Shown piece after piece: positions 30,640 through 39,014 of a stretch of 64,000 bases of DNA; position 1 is the stretch's first letter, and every line of letters begins with the position of its first letter. Source of the DNA: Bifidobacterium lemurum (GTDB taxonomy: Bacteria > Actinomycetota > Actinomycetes > Actinomycetales > Bifidobacteriaceae); contig NZ_CP062948.1 in the NCBI RefSeq assembly GCF_014898175.1, positions 1,736,001 to 1,800,000 on the forward strand. Direction: 5' to 3'. The position numbers and the translations under genes are program-made. Below the pieces are notes generated by a model, which had not been told where the DNA came from, searched no databases, and saw nothing but the letters and a program-made list of their open reading frames with translations.

Positions 30640-31755
30640 ATGGCCGTTTCGATATGGATTCGCGGCATGCGGCCGCGCACGTTGCCGGCGTCGATCGCAC
30701 CGGTGCTGGTGGGCGCGGCGGCGGCTTGGTCGGGCTCGGTGGAACAGCGGTGGTATTGCGATGTGGTGGGGCTGGCCGCAGTCGAGGTCTCCGGTGGTTG
30801 CGATACGGCCGCGGTGGCCGACGGCGCTCCTTCGGCATGGTTCTGGATGGCCTTCGTGGCATGTCTGATTGTGGCGCTGGCGTTGCAGATCGCGGTGAAT
30901 TTCGCGAACGACTACTCCGACGGCATCCGCGGCACGGATGCGGGGCGCGGCGGAATCGATGGGAATGGTCGAAACGGCGGCAAAGGTGGCAATAACGGGA
31001 GTATCCGGAACGACGCGAACGGTCGGGACGACGCCACCAATCGCAACGGTGGGAACGCCTCGGCTGTCGGCCCCGCCCGTCTTGTGGCGTCGGGAGTGAA
31101 TCCCAAACATGTGTTGGCGGCCGCCGGCATCGCCGCCGCCGTGGCCTGCGTGGCCGGACTTGTGGTGATCATCGCGGGCCAGCACTGGTGGCTGCTGGCG
31201 GTGGGCGTCGCCGCCTTGGCCGCCGGCTGGTTCTACACCGGCGGCAAACACCCCTACGGGTATGCCGGATGGGGCGAGGCCTTCGTGTTCGTGTTCTTCG
31301 GCTTGGTCGCCACGGTGGGCACCCGCTATGCCATTACGGGCTCGATCGTCGCCGACCATCTCTGGACCGGTGCCATCGTCGCCGGGCTGAACGCGGTGGC
31401 GCTGCTGATGATCAACAATATCCGCGACATCCCCGCCGACCGTGCCGCCGGCAAACGCACCTACGCCGCGCGGGTCGGCTTGGGCAAGGCGACGACGTCG
31501 CTGTACATGGTGCTGGCGCTGTCCGTTCTGCTCAGTCTGCTGGCGTTCAACTCGATGCGGATGCGGTGGGGCGACGTGACGATGTCCGGTGTATGGCTGG
31601 CGGTGCCGCTCGCGTATGCCGTGTATGTCGGCATGTGTGTGCGCAAAAGCGACTATCGCAGGGCTTTGGGCGCGGTCGGGATGTACGCGTTGCTCTCCTC
31701 TCTGTGCTGGGTGGTGGTGTTCATCGGATACGCGCAATTCCTTGCGTCATGGTGA
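30640..31755 (+). CDS. menA: UbiA-family prenyltransferase, 1,4-dihydroxy-2-naphthoate polyprenyltransferase type
   Basis: Integral membrane prenyltransferase of 371 aa. The N-terminal IRGMRPRTLPASIAPVLVGA, the first aspartate motif NFANDYSDGIRGTD (about residue 87) and the second NNIRDIPADRAAGKRTYAAR (about 250) are those of MenA, which attaches a polyprenyl chain to DHNA in menaquinone synthesis. The start at 30640 has AAGGGGAAG upstream. Unusually, the cytoplasmic loop after the first motif carries an insertion of about 45 residues rich in Asn and Gly (roughly 100-145) before GPARLVASG resumes. No other men genes are in the window; the true substrate in this organism is open. Confidence 0.85.
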   Translation: MAVSIWIRGMRPRTLPASIAPVLVGAAAAWSGSVEQRWYCDVVGLAAVEVSGGCDTAAVADGAPSAWFWMAFVACLIVALALQIAVNFANDYSDGIRGTDAGRGGIDGNGRNGGKGGNNGSIRNDANGRDDATNRNGGNASAVGPARLVASGVNPKHVLAAAGIAAAVACVAGLVVIIAGQHWWLLAVGVAALAAGWFYTGGKHPYGYAGWGEAFVFVFFGLVATVGTRYAITGSIVADHLWTGAIVAGLNAVALLMINNIRDIPADRAAGKRTYAARVGLGKATTSLYMVLALSVLLSLLAFNSMRMRWGDVTMSGVWLAVPLAYAVYVGMCVRKSDYRRALGAVGMYALLSSLCWVVVFIGYAQFLASW

Positions 31756-31941
31756 ACCTGGTGGAGCGGCGGAACACGCCGATTCGGCTGGACGCGGAAC
31801 CGACGCCCTGACATGCCTGACGGTATGACGAGCGCGCCCGGCCCTATGGCTCGTGCCTGTCATATGGAATCCGACGGATGCGTTGCGCCACAGGGCGGAA
31901 TTCTGTTGCGTTTCGTCTCCGAGGTCGCCTAGACTAAAGCC

Positions 31942-32682
31942 ATGTCTTACAAACTAGTACTGCTCCGTCACGGACAGAGCGCATGGAATAAAACCAATCA
32001 GTTCACCGGCTGGGTCGACGTCCCGCTGACCGAGCAGGGTGTCGAGGAAGCCAAGAACGGCGGCCGTCTGCTCAAGGAGAAGAACGTCCTTCCCGACATC
32101 GTCTTCACCTCGATGCTGCGTCGCGCCATCAACACCGCCAACGTCGCGCTGGATGAGGCCGATCGCCTGTGGATCCCCGTCAAGCGCAACTGGCGTCTCA
32201 ACGAGCGTCATTACGGCGCTCTGCAGGGCAAGAACAAGACCGAGATCCGCGAGGAGTACGGCGACGAGAAGTTCATGCTGTGGCGCCGCTCCTACGCGAC
32301 CCCGCCGCCGGAGATCGACCCGAACGACCAGTACTCCCAGAACGGCGATCCGCGCTACGCGGGCGATCCGGTTCCGGAGACCGAGTGCCTGGCCGACGTG
32401 GTCGAGCGCGTGAAGCCGTACTTCGAGTCCGACATCATCCCGGAGCTCAAGGCCGGCAAGACCGTGCTGATCGCCGCCCACGGCAACAGCCTGCGCGCCA
32501 TCGTGAAGATGCTTGACGACCTCACCGAAGAGGAGATCGCCAAGGTCAACATCCCGACCGCGATGCCGCTGCTGTACGAGCTGGACGAGAACTTCAAGCC
32601 GATCAAGCCGCGTGGCGAGTATCTGGATCCGGAGGCCGCCGCCGCCGGTGCCGCCGCCGTCGCCGCCCAGGGCCAGAAGTGA
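31942..32682 (+). CDS. gpmA: 2,3-bisphosphoglycerate-dependent phosphoglycerate mutase
   Basis: Glycolytic enzyme of 246 aa converting 3-phosphoglycerate and 2-phosphoglycerate. The phospho-histidine motif [12 protein letters not shown] is at the N-terminus, with [26 protein letters not shown] and the second catalytic His in [13 protein letters not shown]. Highly biased codon use fits strong expression. It is followed by a strong terminator and lies next to phoU and a SenX3-like kinase, the usual actinobacterial neighbourhood. Confidence 0.97.
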   Translation: MSYKLVLLRHGQSAWNKTNQFTGWVDVPLTEQGVEEAKNGGRLLKEKNVLPDIVFTSMLRRAINTANVALDEADRLWIPVKRNWRLNERHYGALQGKNKTEIREEYGDEKFMLWRRSYATPPPEIDPNDQYSQNGDPRYAGDPVPETECLADVVERVKPYFESDIIPELKAGKTVLIAAHGNSLRAIVKMLDDLTEEEIAKVNIPTAMPLLYELDENFKPIKPRGEYLDPEAAAAGAAAVAAQGQK

Positions 32683-32701
32683 TCTGAAGCCAACAACGCA
32701 T

Positions 32702-32733
32702 AAGAGGGCGCTCCCGATTGGGAGCGCCCTCTT
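32702..32733 (+). terminator. Terminator after gpmA
   Basis: Perfect 14-bp arms AAGAGGGCGCTCCC / GGGAGCGCCCTCTT around a GATT loop, 20 bp after the stop. Symmetric, so it may also serve phoU read-through. Confidence 0.85.
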
Positions 32734-32750
32734 CGTATGTCGTCAGCCAT

Positions 32751-32850
32751 ACGGCACATTCCGACATCAGACGTCAAAAGAGCTCGTGAAACACTATGCG
32801 CGATGGTGTTTCACGAGCCCTGCTGTGACACCCCCGTCGGAATGTGCCGT
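32751..32850. repeat. Nested inverted repeat between gpmA and phoU
   Basis: Outer arms ACGGCACATTCCGAC (32751-32765) / GTCGGAATGTGCCGT (32836-32850) and inner arms GCTCGTGAAACAC (32782-32794) / GTGTTTCACGAGC (32806-32818) share one centre. Perfect pairing in both. It ends 15 bp before the phoU stop. Confidence 0.8.
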
Positions 32851-32865
32851 AAGCGGTCGGTGAGA

Positions 32866-33546
32866 TCAGTCGATGTCGGTGCCTTCGTCGCGGGTCGGCT
32901 CCTTGCTCGGATCGAAACCGGAGACGATGAACACCACGCGACGCGCGGCGGAGACGGCATGGTCGCCGAGACGCTCCATGAAACGGCCGAGCAGGATCAC
33001 GTCGATCACCTGCTGTCGGGACATCGGCGTGTTCTCATCCGAAGCCAGCGCGAAGGTCTGGCGATGCAGCACGTCGAGCTGGTCGTCGTCCATAATGACC
33101 TGCTCGGCGGTTTTGGTGTCGCGGTCGGAAAGCATGGTCACCATACGGTCCGCGGTGACGTTCAGGAAGTCCTGCATCTGGGCGAACAGGTCCTGCGCCT
33201 CGGCGGGCAGCGGGGAAGCCGGATAGGTGCGTCGCGCGGCCTCGGCCAGATGGCGGGCCAGATCGCCCATACGCTCGAAGGTGGCGGCCAGACGCAGCGT
33301 GGAGACCACCACGCGCAGATCGGTGGCGACGGGATTCTGCTTGGCGAGCAGCTTCACGCACTGGTCGATCACGCTGGATTCCAACGCGTCGATTTCGATG
33401 TCGCCGTCGATGACGGCCTGCGCGGCCTCGACGTCCTGCTTGAGCAGCGCTTCGCCGGCGCCGTTGATCGCGCTGCGCACACGCTGCGCCATGCGATCGA
33501 GGTCGTCCGCGACCTGCTTCATCTCCTCGTTGAAAATAACGCGCAT
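32866..33546 (-). CDS. phoU: Phosphate transport/signalling regulator PhoU
   Basis: Cytoplasmic all-helical protein of 226 aa with two PhoU repeats. It begins MRVIFNEEMKQVADDLDRMA, and the metal-binding type motif appears as ATFERMGDLARHLAEAARR and again as RFMERLGDHAVSAARR. The start at 33546 is preferred because the upstream extension is non-homologous and AGGAAAGG precedes it. PhoU restrains PstSCAB phosphate uptake and its sensor kinase. It is divergent from the SenX3-like gene; a PHO-box-like repeat lies in between. Confidence 0.95.
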   Translation of the reverse strand: MRVIFNEEMKQVADDLDRMAQRVRSAINGAGEALLKQDVEAAQAVIDGDIEIDALESSVIDQCVKLLAKQNPVATDLRVVVSTLRLAATFERMGDLARHLAEAARRTYPASPLPAEAQDLFAQMQDFLNVTADRMVTMLSDRDTKTAEQVIMDDDQLDVLHRQTFALASDENTPMSRQQVIDVILLGRFMERLGDHAVSAARRVVFIVSGFDPSKEPTRDEGTDID

Positions 33547-33656
33547 TTCTTTTGTGCCTTTCCTGCTGTGAAAAATATGCAACCTGTACCAGTGTATTAG
33601 CCGTTTGCCCCACACGGCAATCCGAAAAGCAAAAGCCACCGCAAGTTATCGCAATA

Positions 33657-33690
33657 TTCACCGGGAAGTTCACCCGTCATTCACGTTGGC
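33657..33690. promoter_or_regulatory. PHO-box-like direct repeats
   Basis: TTCACC at 33657, TTCACC at 33669 and TTCACG at 33680 lie in one orientation at 12- and 11-bp spacing (GTTCACCCGTCATTCACG). This matches the 11-bp direct-repeat format bound by PhoP/RegX3 regulators in actinobacteria. It lies between divergent phoU and the SenX3-like kinase. Confidence 0.55.
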
Positions 33691-33750
33691 CGTCGCGTGT
33701 CGGCATCATGCGCGTCCGTGCGCGCATACGGGGGCGCGAAGTGTGGGAGA

Positions 33751-35034
33751 ATGGAGGCCATGCCCGATCAGTCGCTTTCGTCCATCGTGATCTTCGCCGT
33801 GTTCGCGTTGTTCGCGTTGGCTGTGTTCGCCATCGTTGCGCTGAAACTATGGGAGCTTGTCGGCCCGCTGGTGGATCGCACGCTTCAAGGCGCTTCCGTC
33901 GCGGAATACGCCAGTCAACGCATGCGCCGGTTCAAGGCGCAGCGTCGGCCGGATGACGAGGACAATCTGGAGGATCTTCCCGATGATACGGCGACGCTGC
34001 TGTCCATGCTGACGGTGGCCTCGATTGTGGTCGACGCGCAGGACGAGGTGGTGCGTTCCAGTCCGGACGCCTACCGCTTGGGAGTGGTGCAGGACGACGC
34101 CATCGCCATCGACGAGGTGATGCGCGCCGTCCATGAGGTTCGGGCCGCCGGCGGGCGACGCATGTTCGACCTGACCACCAGCACGCCGGAACGGTTCATC
34201 AGCATGCCCAGCGAGGCCGCCGCCTCCACGGGCGTGGTGGAGACCGCTTCGGTGCGCCGGCCGAATTGGCTGAAGGTCACGGTTGGACGCATCAACGAAC
34301 GTTTCGTGGTGGTTCTGATCGACGATGTGAGCGATGCGGTGCGGTTCGGACAGGTGCGCGACTCCTTCATCACCAATGTGTCCGAACAGTTGCTGGGGCC
34401 CACCGAGGCGCTGGTGGTGTTGGCCGACAATCTGGAGCGTGGGGGAGCGGATGAGGAGCGGATCGCGCGGGATGCCCGACAGGTGCGCGACTCATGCGAG
34501 AAACTCAACCATATGGTCGCCGATCTGCTGCTGCTGATCAAAGCGCAGGAGCCTGTCACCCCGTCGTCGGCGAACCGTCTCGATCTGCTCGAACAGGTCC
34601 GCCACGTGGCCGATCAGCTTCGTCCGCAAGCCGTCGCGGCGGGTGTGGGTCTGCATGTCGATGGGGACGAGGGCGTGATAGTCAACGGCGAGGTCGATCA
34701 GATTCGCACCGCCATCACCAAGCTGGTGGAGAACGCCATCGGCTATTCGCCCCAGGGCAAGTCGGTGTCCGTGGCGGTTTCACGCGCCAAAACCGGCGAC
34801 CATGCGATGGTGCGGGTGCTCGACCAGGGGCGCGGCATCGCCAAGGAGGACCAGTCGCGCGTGTTCGAGCGGTTCTATCGCGGCACCGAGCAGACCAGTC
34901 GTACGGAAAACGGCGTGGGTCTGGGCTTGGCGATCGTCAAACATGTGGCGCTCACCCATCACGGCGATGTGGCGGTGTGGAGCGTTCCCGGCAGCGGCAG
35001 CACATTCACCCTCAGCCTGCCCCTGGCCCGGTAG
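33751..35034 (+). CDS. SenX3-like sensor kinase lacking the phospho-accepting histidine
   Basis: Membrane protein of about 427 aa. One N-terminal helix (about 10-35) is followed by a PAS-like region (about 80-190), a dimerisation helix pair, and a HATPase domain (about 310-427) with the N-box VENAIGYSP, G1 DQGRGI, F-box FERFYRG and G2 GVGLGLAIVKH. At the H-box, where SenX3 has NVSHELKTP, this protein has NVSEQLLGP, so Glu (about residue 212) replaces His. The gene order gpmA-phoU-senX3 is conserved, but no regX3 follows. ATG 33760 is an alternative start. Either a catalytically altered regulator or a kinase phosphorylated elsewhere. Confidence 0.85.
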   Translation: MEAMPDQSLSSIVIFAVFALFALAVFAIVALKLWELVGPLVDRTLQGASVAEYASQRMRRFKAQRRPDDEDNLEDLPDDTATLLSMLTVASIVVDAQDEVVRSSPDAYRLGVVQDDAIAIDEVMRAVHEVRAAGGRRMFDLTTSTPERFISMPSEAAASTGVVETASVRRPNWLKVTVGRINERFVVVLIDDVSDAVRFGQVRDSFITNVSEQLLGPTEALVVLADNLERGGADEERIARDARQVRDSCEKLNHMVADLLLLIKAQEPVTPSSANRLDLLEQVRHVADQLRPQAVAAGVGLHVDGDEGVIVNGEVDQIRTAITKLVENAIGYSPQGKSVSVAVSRAKTGDHAMVRVLDQGRGIAKEDQSRVFERFYRGTEQTSRTENGVGLGLAIVKHVALTHHGDVAVWSVPGSGSTFTLSLPLAR

Positions 35035-35130
35035 CCGCCCGGCCGGTCCGCCGGAAGACCCACGTCCCTCTTCATACAGCTCGACGGCGCGCCTCCTCAA
35101 CCCGACACGTAGACGGCATTTCCATCTATA

Positions 35131-35167
35131 AAAGAGCCTCCCCATGTTCTTGCGTCCAAGGGGAGGC
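35131..35167 (-). terminator. Terminator for the serC/DUF2530 transcript
   Basis: On the minus strand GCCTCCCC / GGGGAGGC around a 16-nt loop, then TCTTTT. It lies about 150 bp downstream of the DUF2530 stop. Confidence 0.6.
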
Positions 35168-35314
35168 GGTTCGCATGCGGCCCAGGCCGCTTATCAACCC
35201 GTCCGAGAACTGGGAAGCGGTTCACGGGTGGAACGCGGGCTTTGGCGTATATGCCGACGGCTGCCGGTGTTCCGATCGCCGTCGCCGGCCGCCGTCGGCG
35301 AGTCCGACCGTCGT

Positions 35315-35569
35315 CTACTTGCCCAGACGGCGGTAATCCCAACGGTCGAAGAACTCCCACACCAGCAGAAGGATGCCGATCACCACGCCCGCCTCGCACA
35401 CGTAGACGAGGTCGTGCGTGTCGATGCCGAGCGTGCGCAGCAGCAGGCAGATCAGCAGCGCCAGTATCCACAGTCCGGTGCCGATGCCGAAGGCCTTGCG
35501 CAGATCCACGCGCACGGGCTTGGGCGCGGGCTTGCGCGCCGCCGGGTCGATGATGGGGGCGAATTTCAT
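35315..35569 (-). CDS. DUF2530 small membrane protein
   Basis: 84 aa with a Lys/Arg/Pro-rich N-terminus and two predicted membrane helices (IGTGLWILALLICLLLRTLG and a second at about 58-75), ending FDRWDYRRLGK. It matches the DUF2530 family of actinobacteria. It lies 39 bp downstream of serC on the same strand and is probably cotranscribed. Function unknown. Confidence 0.8.
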   Translation of the reverse strand: MKFAPIIDPAARKPAPKPVRVDLRKAFGIGTGLWILALLICLLLRTLGIDTHDLVYVCEAGVVIGILLLVWEFFDRWDYRRLGK

Positions 35570-35608
35570 GCGGACAGCTTATCTCGCAGGGGCAGACGAG
35601 TCAGACGG

Positions 35609-36754
35609 TCAGACGAGTCGCTCGACGATGTAGTCGACGCAATGAGTCAGCGCGATCACATCCGCGGGCTCCACGGACGGGAACACGCCGACGCGCAGCT
35701 GGTTGCGGCCCAGTTTGCGGTATCCGGAGGTGTCCACGATGCCGTTGTCGCGCAGCAGCCCCACCACCTGATTCGCATTGACGGTATCGTCGAGGTCGAT
35801 GGTCACCACGGCGTTGGAACGCGCCGCGGGATCGGCGACGAACGGACGCGCGTACTCGCTGCGTTCCGCCCACGAATACAGCAGGGAGGCCGACTTCGCG
35901 CAACGGGTGGCGGACCAGTCCAATCCGCCGTTGCCGTTCATCCAACGGATCTGGTTCTCCATCATCACCAGCGTGGCCACGGCCGGCGTGTTCAAGGTCT
36001 GGTCCTTGCGGGAGTTCTCCAACGCCTGGGTGAGCGAAAGGAAAGGCGGCACCCAGCGGCGGGAGCCCTCCAGTTTGGCGCTTTGCTCCACATAGGCCGC
36101 ACGCTCGACGGCGGCGGGGGAGAGCAGCGCCACCCACAGGCCGCCGTCGGAACCGAACGCTTTCTGCGGGGAGAAATAGTAGACGTCGAATTCGTTCGCG
36201 TCGACGCGCAGGGCGCCCGCGGCGCTGGTGCCGTCGATCACGGTGATCGCGCCCTGCTCGCGGCTGCCGGGTACGTGGAGAACGGGGGCCGCCACGCCGG
36301 TGGAGGTTTCGTTATGCGCCCAGCAGTAGGTGTCCGCCTCGTCGGTGAGTTCGGGCAGACGGTAGGTGCCGGGCTCGCCCGCGTAGACGGCCGGCTTCTC
36401 CAGGAACGGTGCCAGAGCCGCGGATTTGGCGAATTTCGAGCTGAACGAGCCGTAGGTGCCGAACGCGGCCTTGCGGGTGATCAGCGAAGCGCAGGCCACC
36501 TCCCAGAACGCGCTGGCACCGCCGTTGCCCAACGCGATCTCATAGCCGTCGGGCAGCTGGAAGAACTCCTGCAATCCCTCGCGAATGGAGGCGACGACGC
36601 GCTTCACCGGCGCTTGACGATGCGAGGTGCCCAGCAGCGTGGTGGCGCCGTCGTTGAGCGCCGCCACCTGATCGGGACGGATTTTGCTGGGGCCCGCGCC
36701 GAAGCGGCCGTCCTCGGGAAGCATGGATTGGGGGATGTTCACTGTGATAGGCAT
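35609..36754 (-). CDS. serC: Phosphoserine aminotransferase
   Basis: PLP-dependent class V aminotransferase of 381 aa, making phosphoserine from 3-phosphohydroxypyruvate in serine synthesis. N-terminus MPITVNIPQSMLPEDGRFGA and FGAGPSKIRPDQ are typical of the actinobacterial SerC type. The PLP lysine is in VYYFSPQKAFGSDGG. ATG 36754 is chosen; the much longer open frame beyond it is unsupported. The 367 bp upstream (36755-37121) hold only the promoter region of the next, divergent gene. Confidence 0.94.
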   Translation of the reverse strand: MPITVNIPQSMLPEDGRFGAGPSKIRPDQVAALNDGATTLLGTSHRQAPVKRVVASIREGLQEFFQLPDGYEIALGNGGASAFWEVACASLITRKAAFGTYGSFSSKFAKSAALAPFLEKPAVYAGEPGTYRLPELTDEADTYCWAHNETSTGVAAPVLHVPGSREQGAITVIDGTSAAGALRVDANEFDVYYFSPQKAFGSDGGLWVALLSPAAVERAAYVEQSAKLEGSRRWVPPFLSLTQALENSRKDQTLNTPAVATLVMMENQIRWMNGNGGLDWSATRCAKSASLLYSWAERSEYARPFVADPAARSNAVVTIDLDDTVNANQVVGLLRDNGIVDTSGYRKLGRNQLRVGVFPSVEPADVIALTHCVDYIVERLV

Positions 36755-37121
36755 ACGAACAAGGGTAATCATCGCGTCGGAAGAATGCGGAGGATGCTCG
36801 ATAGGCGGAAGGAAAACGAGATTCCGCCATGTCTGGGGCGATCGGCGCGACGGTCGGCGCGGGCCGATCCGATGATGACGCACCGTCCGCGGCGGAGGCG
36901 TCGCGATGAGTGGGACGGCCGCCGGGACGGCTCTTTCCGCATCGTCGTGGATAACCGTGTGGCGGCCGGAAAGCCGCGGTATGGCGGGCCTTGCGGTATG
37001 GTGGACGGGCCCTGCGAAATAGACAAATGACAAACGGTCGTTGTACAGTACCCAATTGAGAGAGTTTGGTGACGCCCTGCTGTGCGCATCCCGAACCCAA
37101 ATCCCAAGGAGTGATTGACCT

Positions 37122-38075
37122 ATGAAGCATGCCGCGCATAAAGCAACTGCAGGTTCCCGCCAGCAGTTCAGCTTCGCAAAGGCACTGTTCTCTTCCGGCA
37201 AGGGATTCCATTGCGTGCGTAGGGTGCGCGCCGCGCAGGCCGCCAACGGCGGCGTGGTGCTGGGGCTTGATCCCGCCGTGGCGGAGAAGCTCAACGAGGT
37301 CGCTCCGTTGACCCGTCGTTCCATCCGTGAGGCGGCCCGCGCCGCCGAACGCCGCAACATCATGCTGTCCTCCGCCTCTCTGGCGGCTCTCGTGGGCACC
37401 GCGGCGACCGCGATGGCATTCGCCAACCCGGACGAGACCAACACCCTGCTGGCCGACGCTTCGACCACCACCACGCAGATGAATCGCATCACCAGCGCCT
37501 CGTCCACCGTCTCCCGCTCCGAAGCCCGTGAATCGCTGTCCTCCGACACCGCCGCCACCCAGCAGACCTCGAATGAGGGCGACTGGCAGCTAGGCGACAT
37601 GTCCTCCCTCGACACCAGTCTGATGTCCCGCTCCCAGGCGAACAATCCGGTCGTCGCAGCGTTGATGGACGGGGACTACGGCCTGCTGCCCGACGGTTTC
37701 GACCCGAACCATGCGGTCGGCACGGAAAGCAACCAGTACCCGTGGGGCCAGTGCACCTGGTATGTCTACCAGCGCCGCGCCGAGCTCGGCCTTCCCACCA
37801 GCGGCACCTTCGGCGATGCCCGCAGCTGGGGAGTCTCCGCCTCCTCGCTGGGCTATTGGGTCGACAACACCGCCCGCCACACCGGCGACGTCGTGGTGTT
37901 CTCCCCGGGGCAGGAAAACGCCGATTCCTACTATGGCCATGTGGCCGTGGTGGAGAAGGTGAACGCGGACGGTTCCATCGAGATCAGCGAATCGAACGCC
38001 AACGGCCTGGGAGTGGTTTCCACCCGCACCTTCACCGCCGAACAGGCGGCGCAGTTCACCTACATCCACTACTGA
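37122..38075 (+). CDS. Secreted CHAP-domain peptidoglycan hydrolase
   Basis: 317 aa. A basic N-terminal region (1-60) precedes a membrane/signal segment at about 75-105 (LSSASLAALVGTAATAMAFA). A Ser/Thr-rich linker follows, then a C-terminal CHAP domain (about 205-317) with the catalytic Cys in YPWGQCTWYVYQRR, His in YYGHVAVVEKV and ISESNANG. Expected to cut peptide bonds in peptidoglycan outside the cell during growth or division. AAGGAG lies ten bases before the ATG. First of three secreted wall-hydrolase genes in a row. Confidence 0.88.
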   Translation: MKHAAHKATAGSRQQFSFAKALFSSGKGFHCVRRVRAAQAANGGVVLGLDPAVAEKLNEVAPLTRRSIREAARAAERRNIMLSSASLAALVGTAATAMAFANPDETNTLLADASTTTTQMNRITSASSTVSRSEARESLSSDTAATQQTSNEGDWQLGDMSSLDTSLMSRSQANNPVVAALMDGDYGLLPDGFDPNHAVGTESNQYPWGQCTWYVYQRRAELGLPTSGTFGDARSWGVSASSLGYWVDNTARHTGDVVVFSPGQENADSYYGHVAVVEKVNADGSIEISESNANGLGVVSTRTFTAEQAAQFTYIHY

Positions 38076-38197
38076 TTCGCCTTCGGTCCGCCGTGAGACC
38101 CCGGTCGCGACACGCCGGGCAAAACAGGAGCGATTGGCTGTTCCGACATCCTGACGCCGGATATTTGCGCGGCGCGTCATGCTAGAGTGACGGTTCT

Positions 38198-38929
38198 ATG
38201 AAGTCTTCTGCGATTTCCTCATCCATCGCCGCGTGCGCCGCGGCCGCCTGCCTCTTCGCCTACGTGCCGACGGCCACCGCCTCGGACGATACCGTCACCT
38301 CCACCCGTTCCTTCCCCTCCATCACCACGGTGCGCAAGGACCTGACGGTGGAAAGCACATCCACGCAGGTCGATGAGGACGCCGATTGGGGCTCCATCGA
38401 ATCCCTTGACGTGCCGCAGACCCAGTCCCAGGCCGAGAAGGACGCCGAAGCCCAGGCCCAGGCCGAGGAAGAGGCCGAGGCCGCCGCCCAAGCCGCCGAA
38501 CAGGCGCAGGCCGCCAGCCGCAACAGCTCCCGCGAATCGCTGTCCTCATCGTCGTGGACCGACGCCGGCAGCAGCAGCTCGTCAGGTGCCGCTGCCGCGG
38601 TCGACCGCGCGTATTCGCTGATCGGCGCGAGTATGGACTGCACCGCTCTGGTGACCGCCGCCCTCGCCGCGCGCGGCATCAGCTTCCAAGGCTGGCCCGA
38701 GGACTACCTCAATGTGCCCGGAGGCTATGTGGTCACCGACGGCAGCCTGCAGGCCGGCGACATTCTCATCTACGCCGACACCGGCGGTTGGAACGGTGGC
38801 GCCCATTACGATCATGTGGCGCTGTATGTGGGCAACGGGCAGGCCATTCACGGCGGCTGGAACGGTTCCACCGTGGCGTTGGCCAGCGCGATGACCAACA
38901 AATTGACCGCCGTCGTCCGCATTCCGTAG
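38198..38929 (+). CDS. Secreted NlpC/P60-type hydrolase, paralogue 1
   Basis: 243 aa with a Sec signal peptide (cleavage near VPTATAS). A charged linker, containing DWGSIESLDVPQTQSQAEKD then Glu/Ala/Gln repeats, leads to a Ser-rich spacer and a C-terminal NlpC/P60-like domain (about 130-243). The candidate catalytic Cys is in SMDCTALV and His in HYDHVALYVGNGQAIHGG. Probably a D,L-endopeptidase of peptidoglycan. Its linker is almost identical in DNA to that of the next gene. Confidence 0.85.
   Translation: MKSSAISSSIAACAAAACLFAYVPTATASDDTVTSTRSFPSITTVRKDLTVESTSTQVDEDADWGSIESLDVPQTQSQAEKDAEAQAQAEEEAEAAAQAAEQAQAASRNSSRESLSSSSWTDAGSSSSSGAAAAVDRAYSLIGASMDCTALVTAALAARGISFQGWPEDYLNVPGGYVVTDGSLQAGDILIYADTGGWNGGAHYDHVALYVGNGQAIHGGWNGSTVALASAMTNKLTAVVRIP
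38384..38477 (+). repeat. 94-bp repeat shared by the two NlpC/P60 genes, copy 1
   Basis: Nearly identical to 39207-39300, with only a few differences. It encodes the linker DWGSIESLDVPQTQSQAEKD and the following Ala/Gln/Glu stretch. The flanking coding sequence is much less conserved. Confidence 0.85.
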
Positions 38930-39014
38930 ACCTCGGCGTGTCGCCAGTGACGACATACTGTTTCGCTTCCGACGCGTGGGCCGTGTATTCCTTCGGTGGT
39001 AGGGTCGTGCCCTG

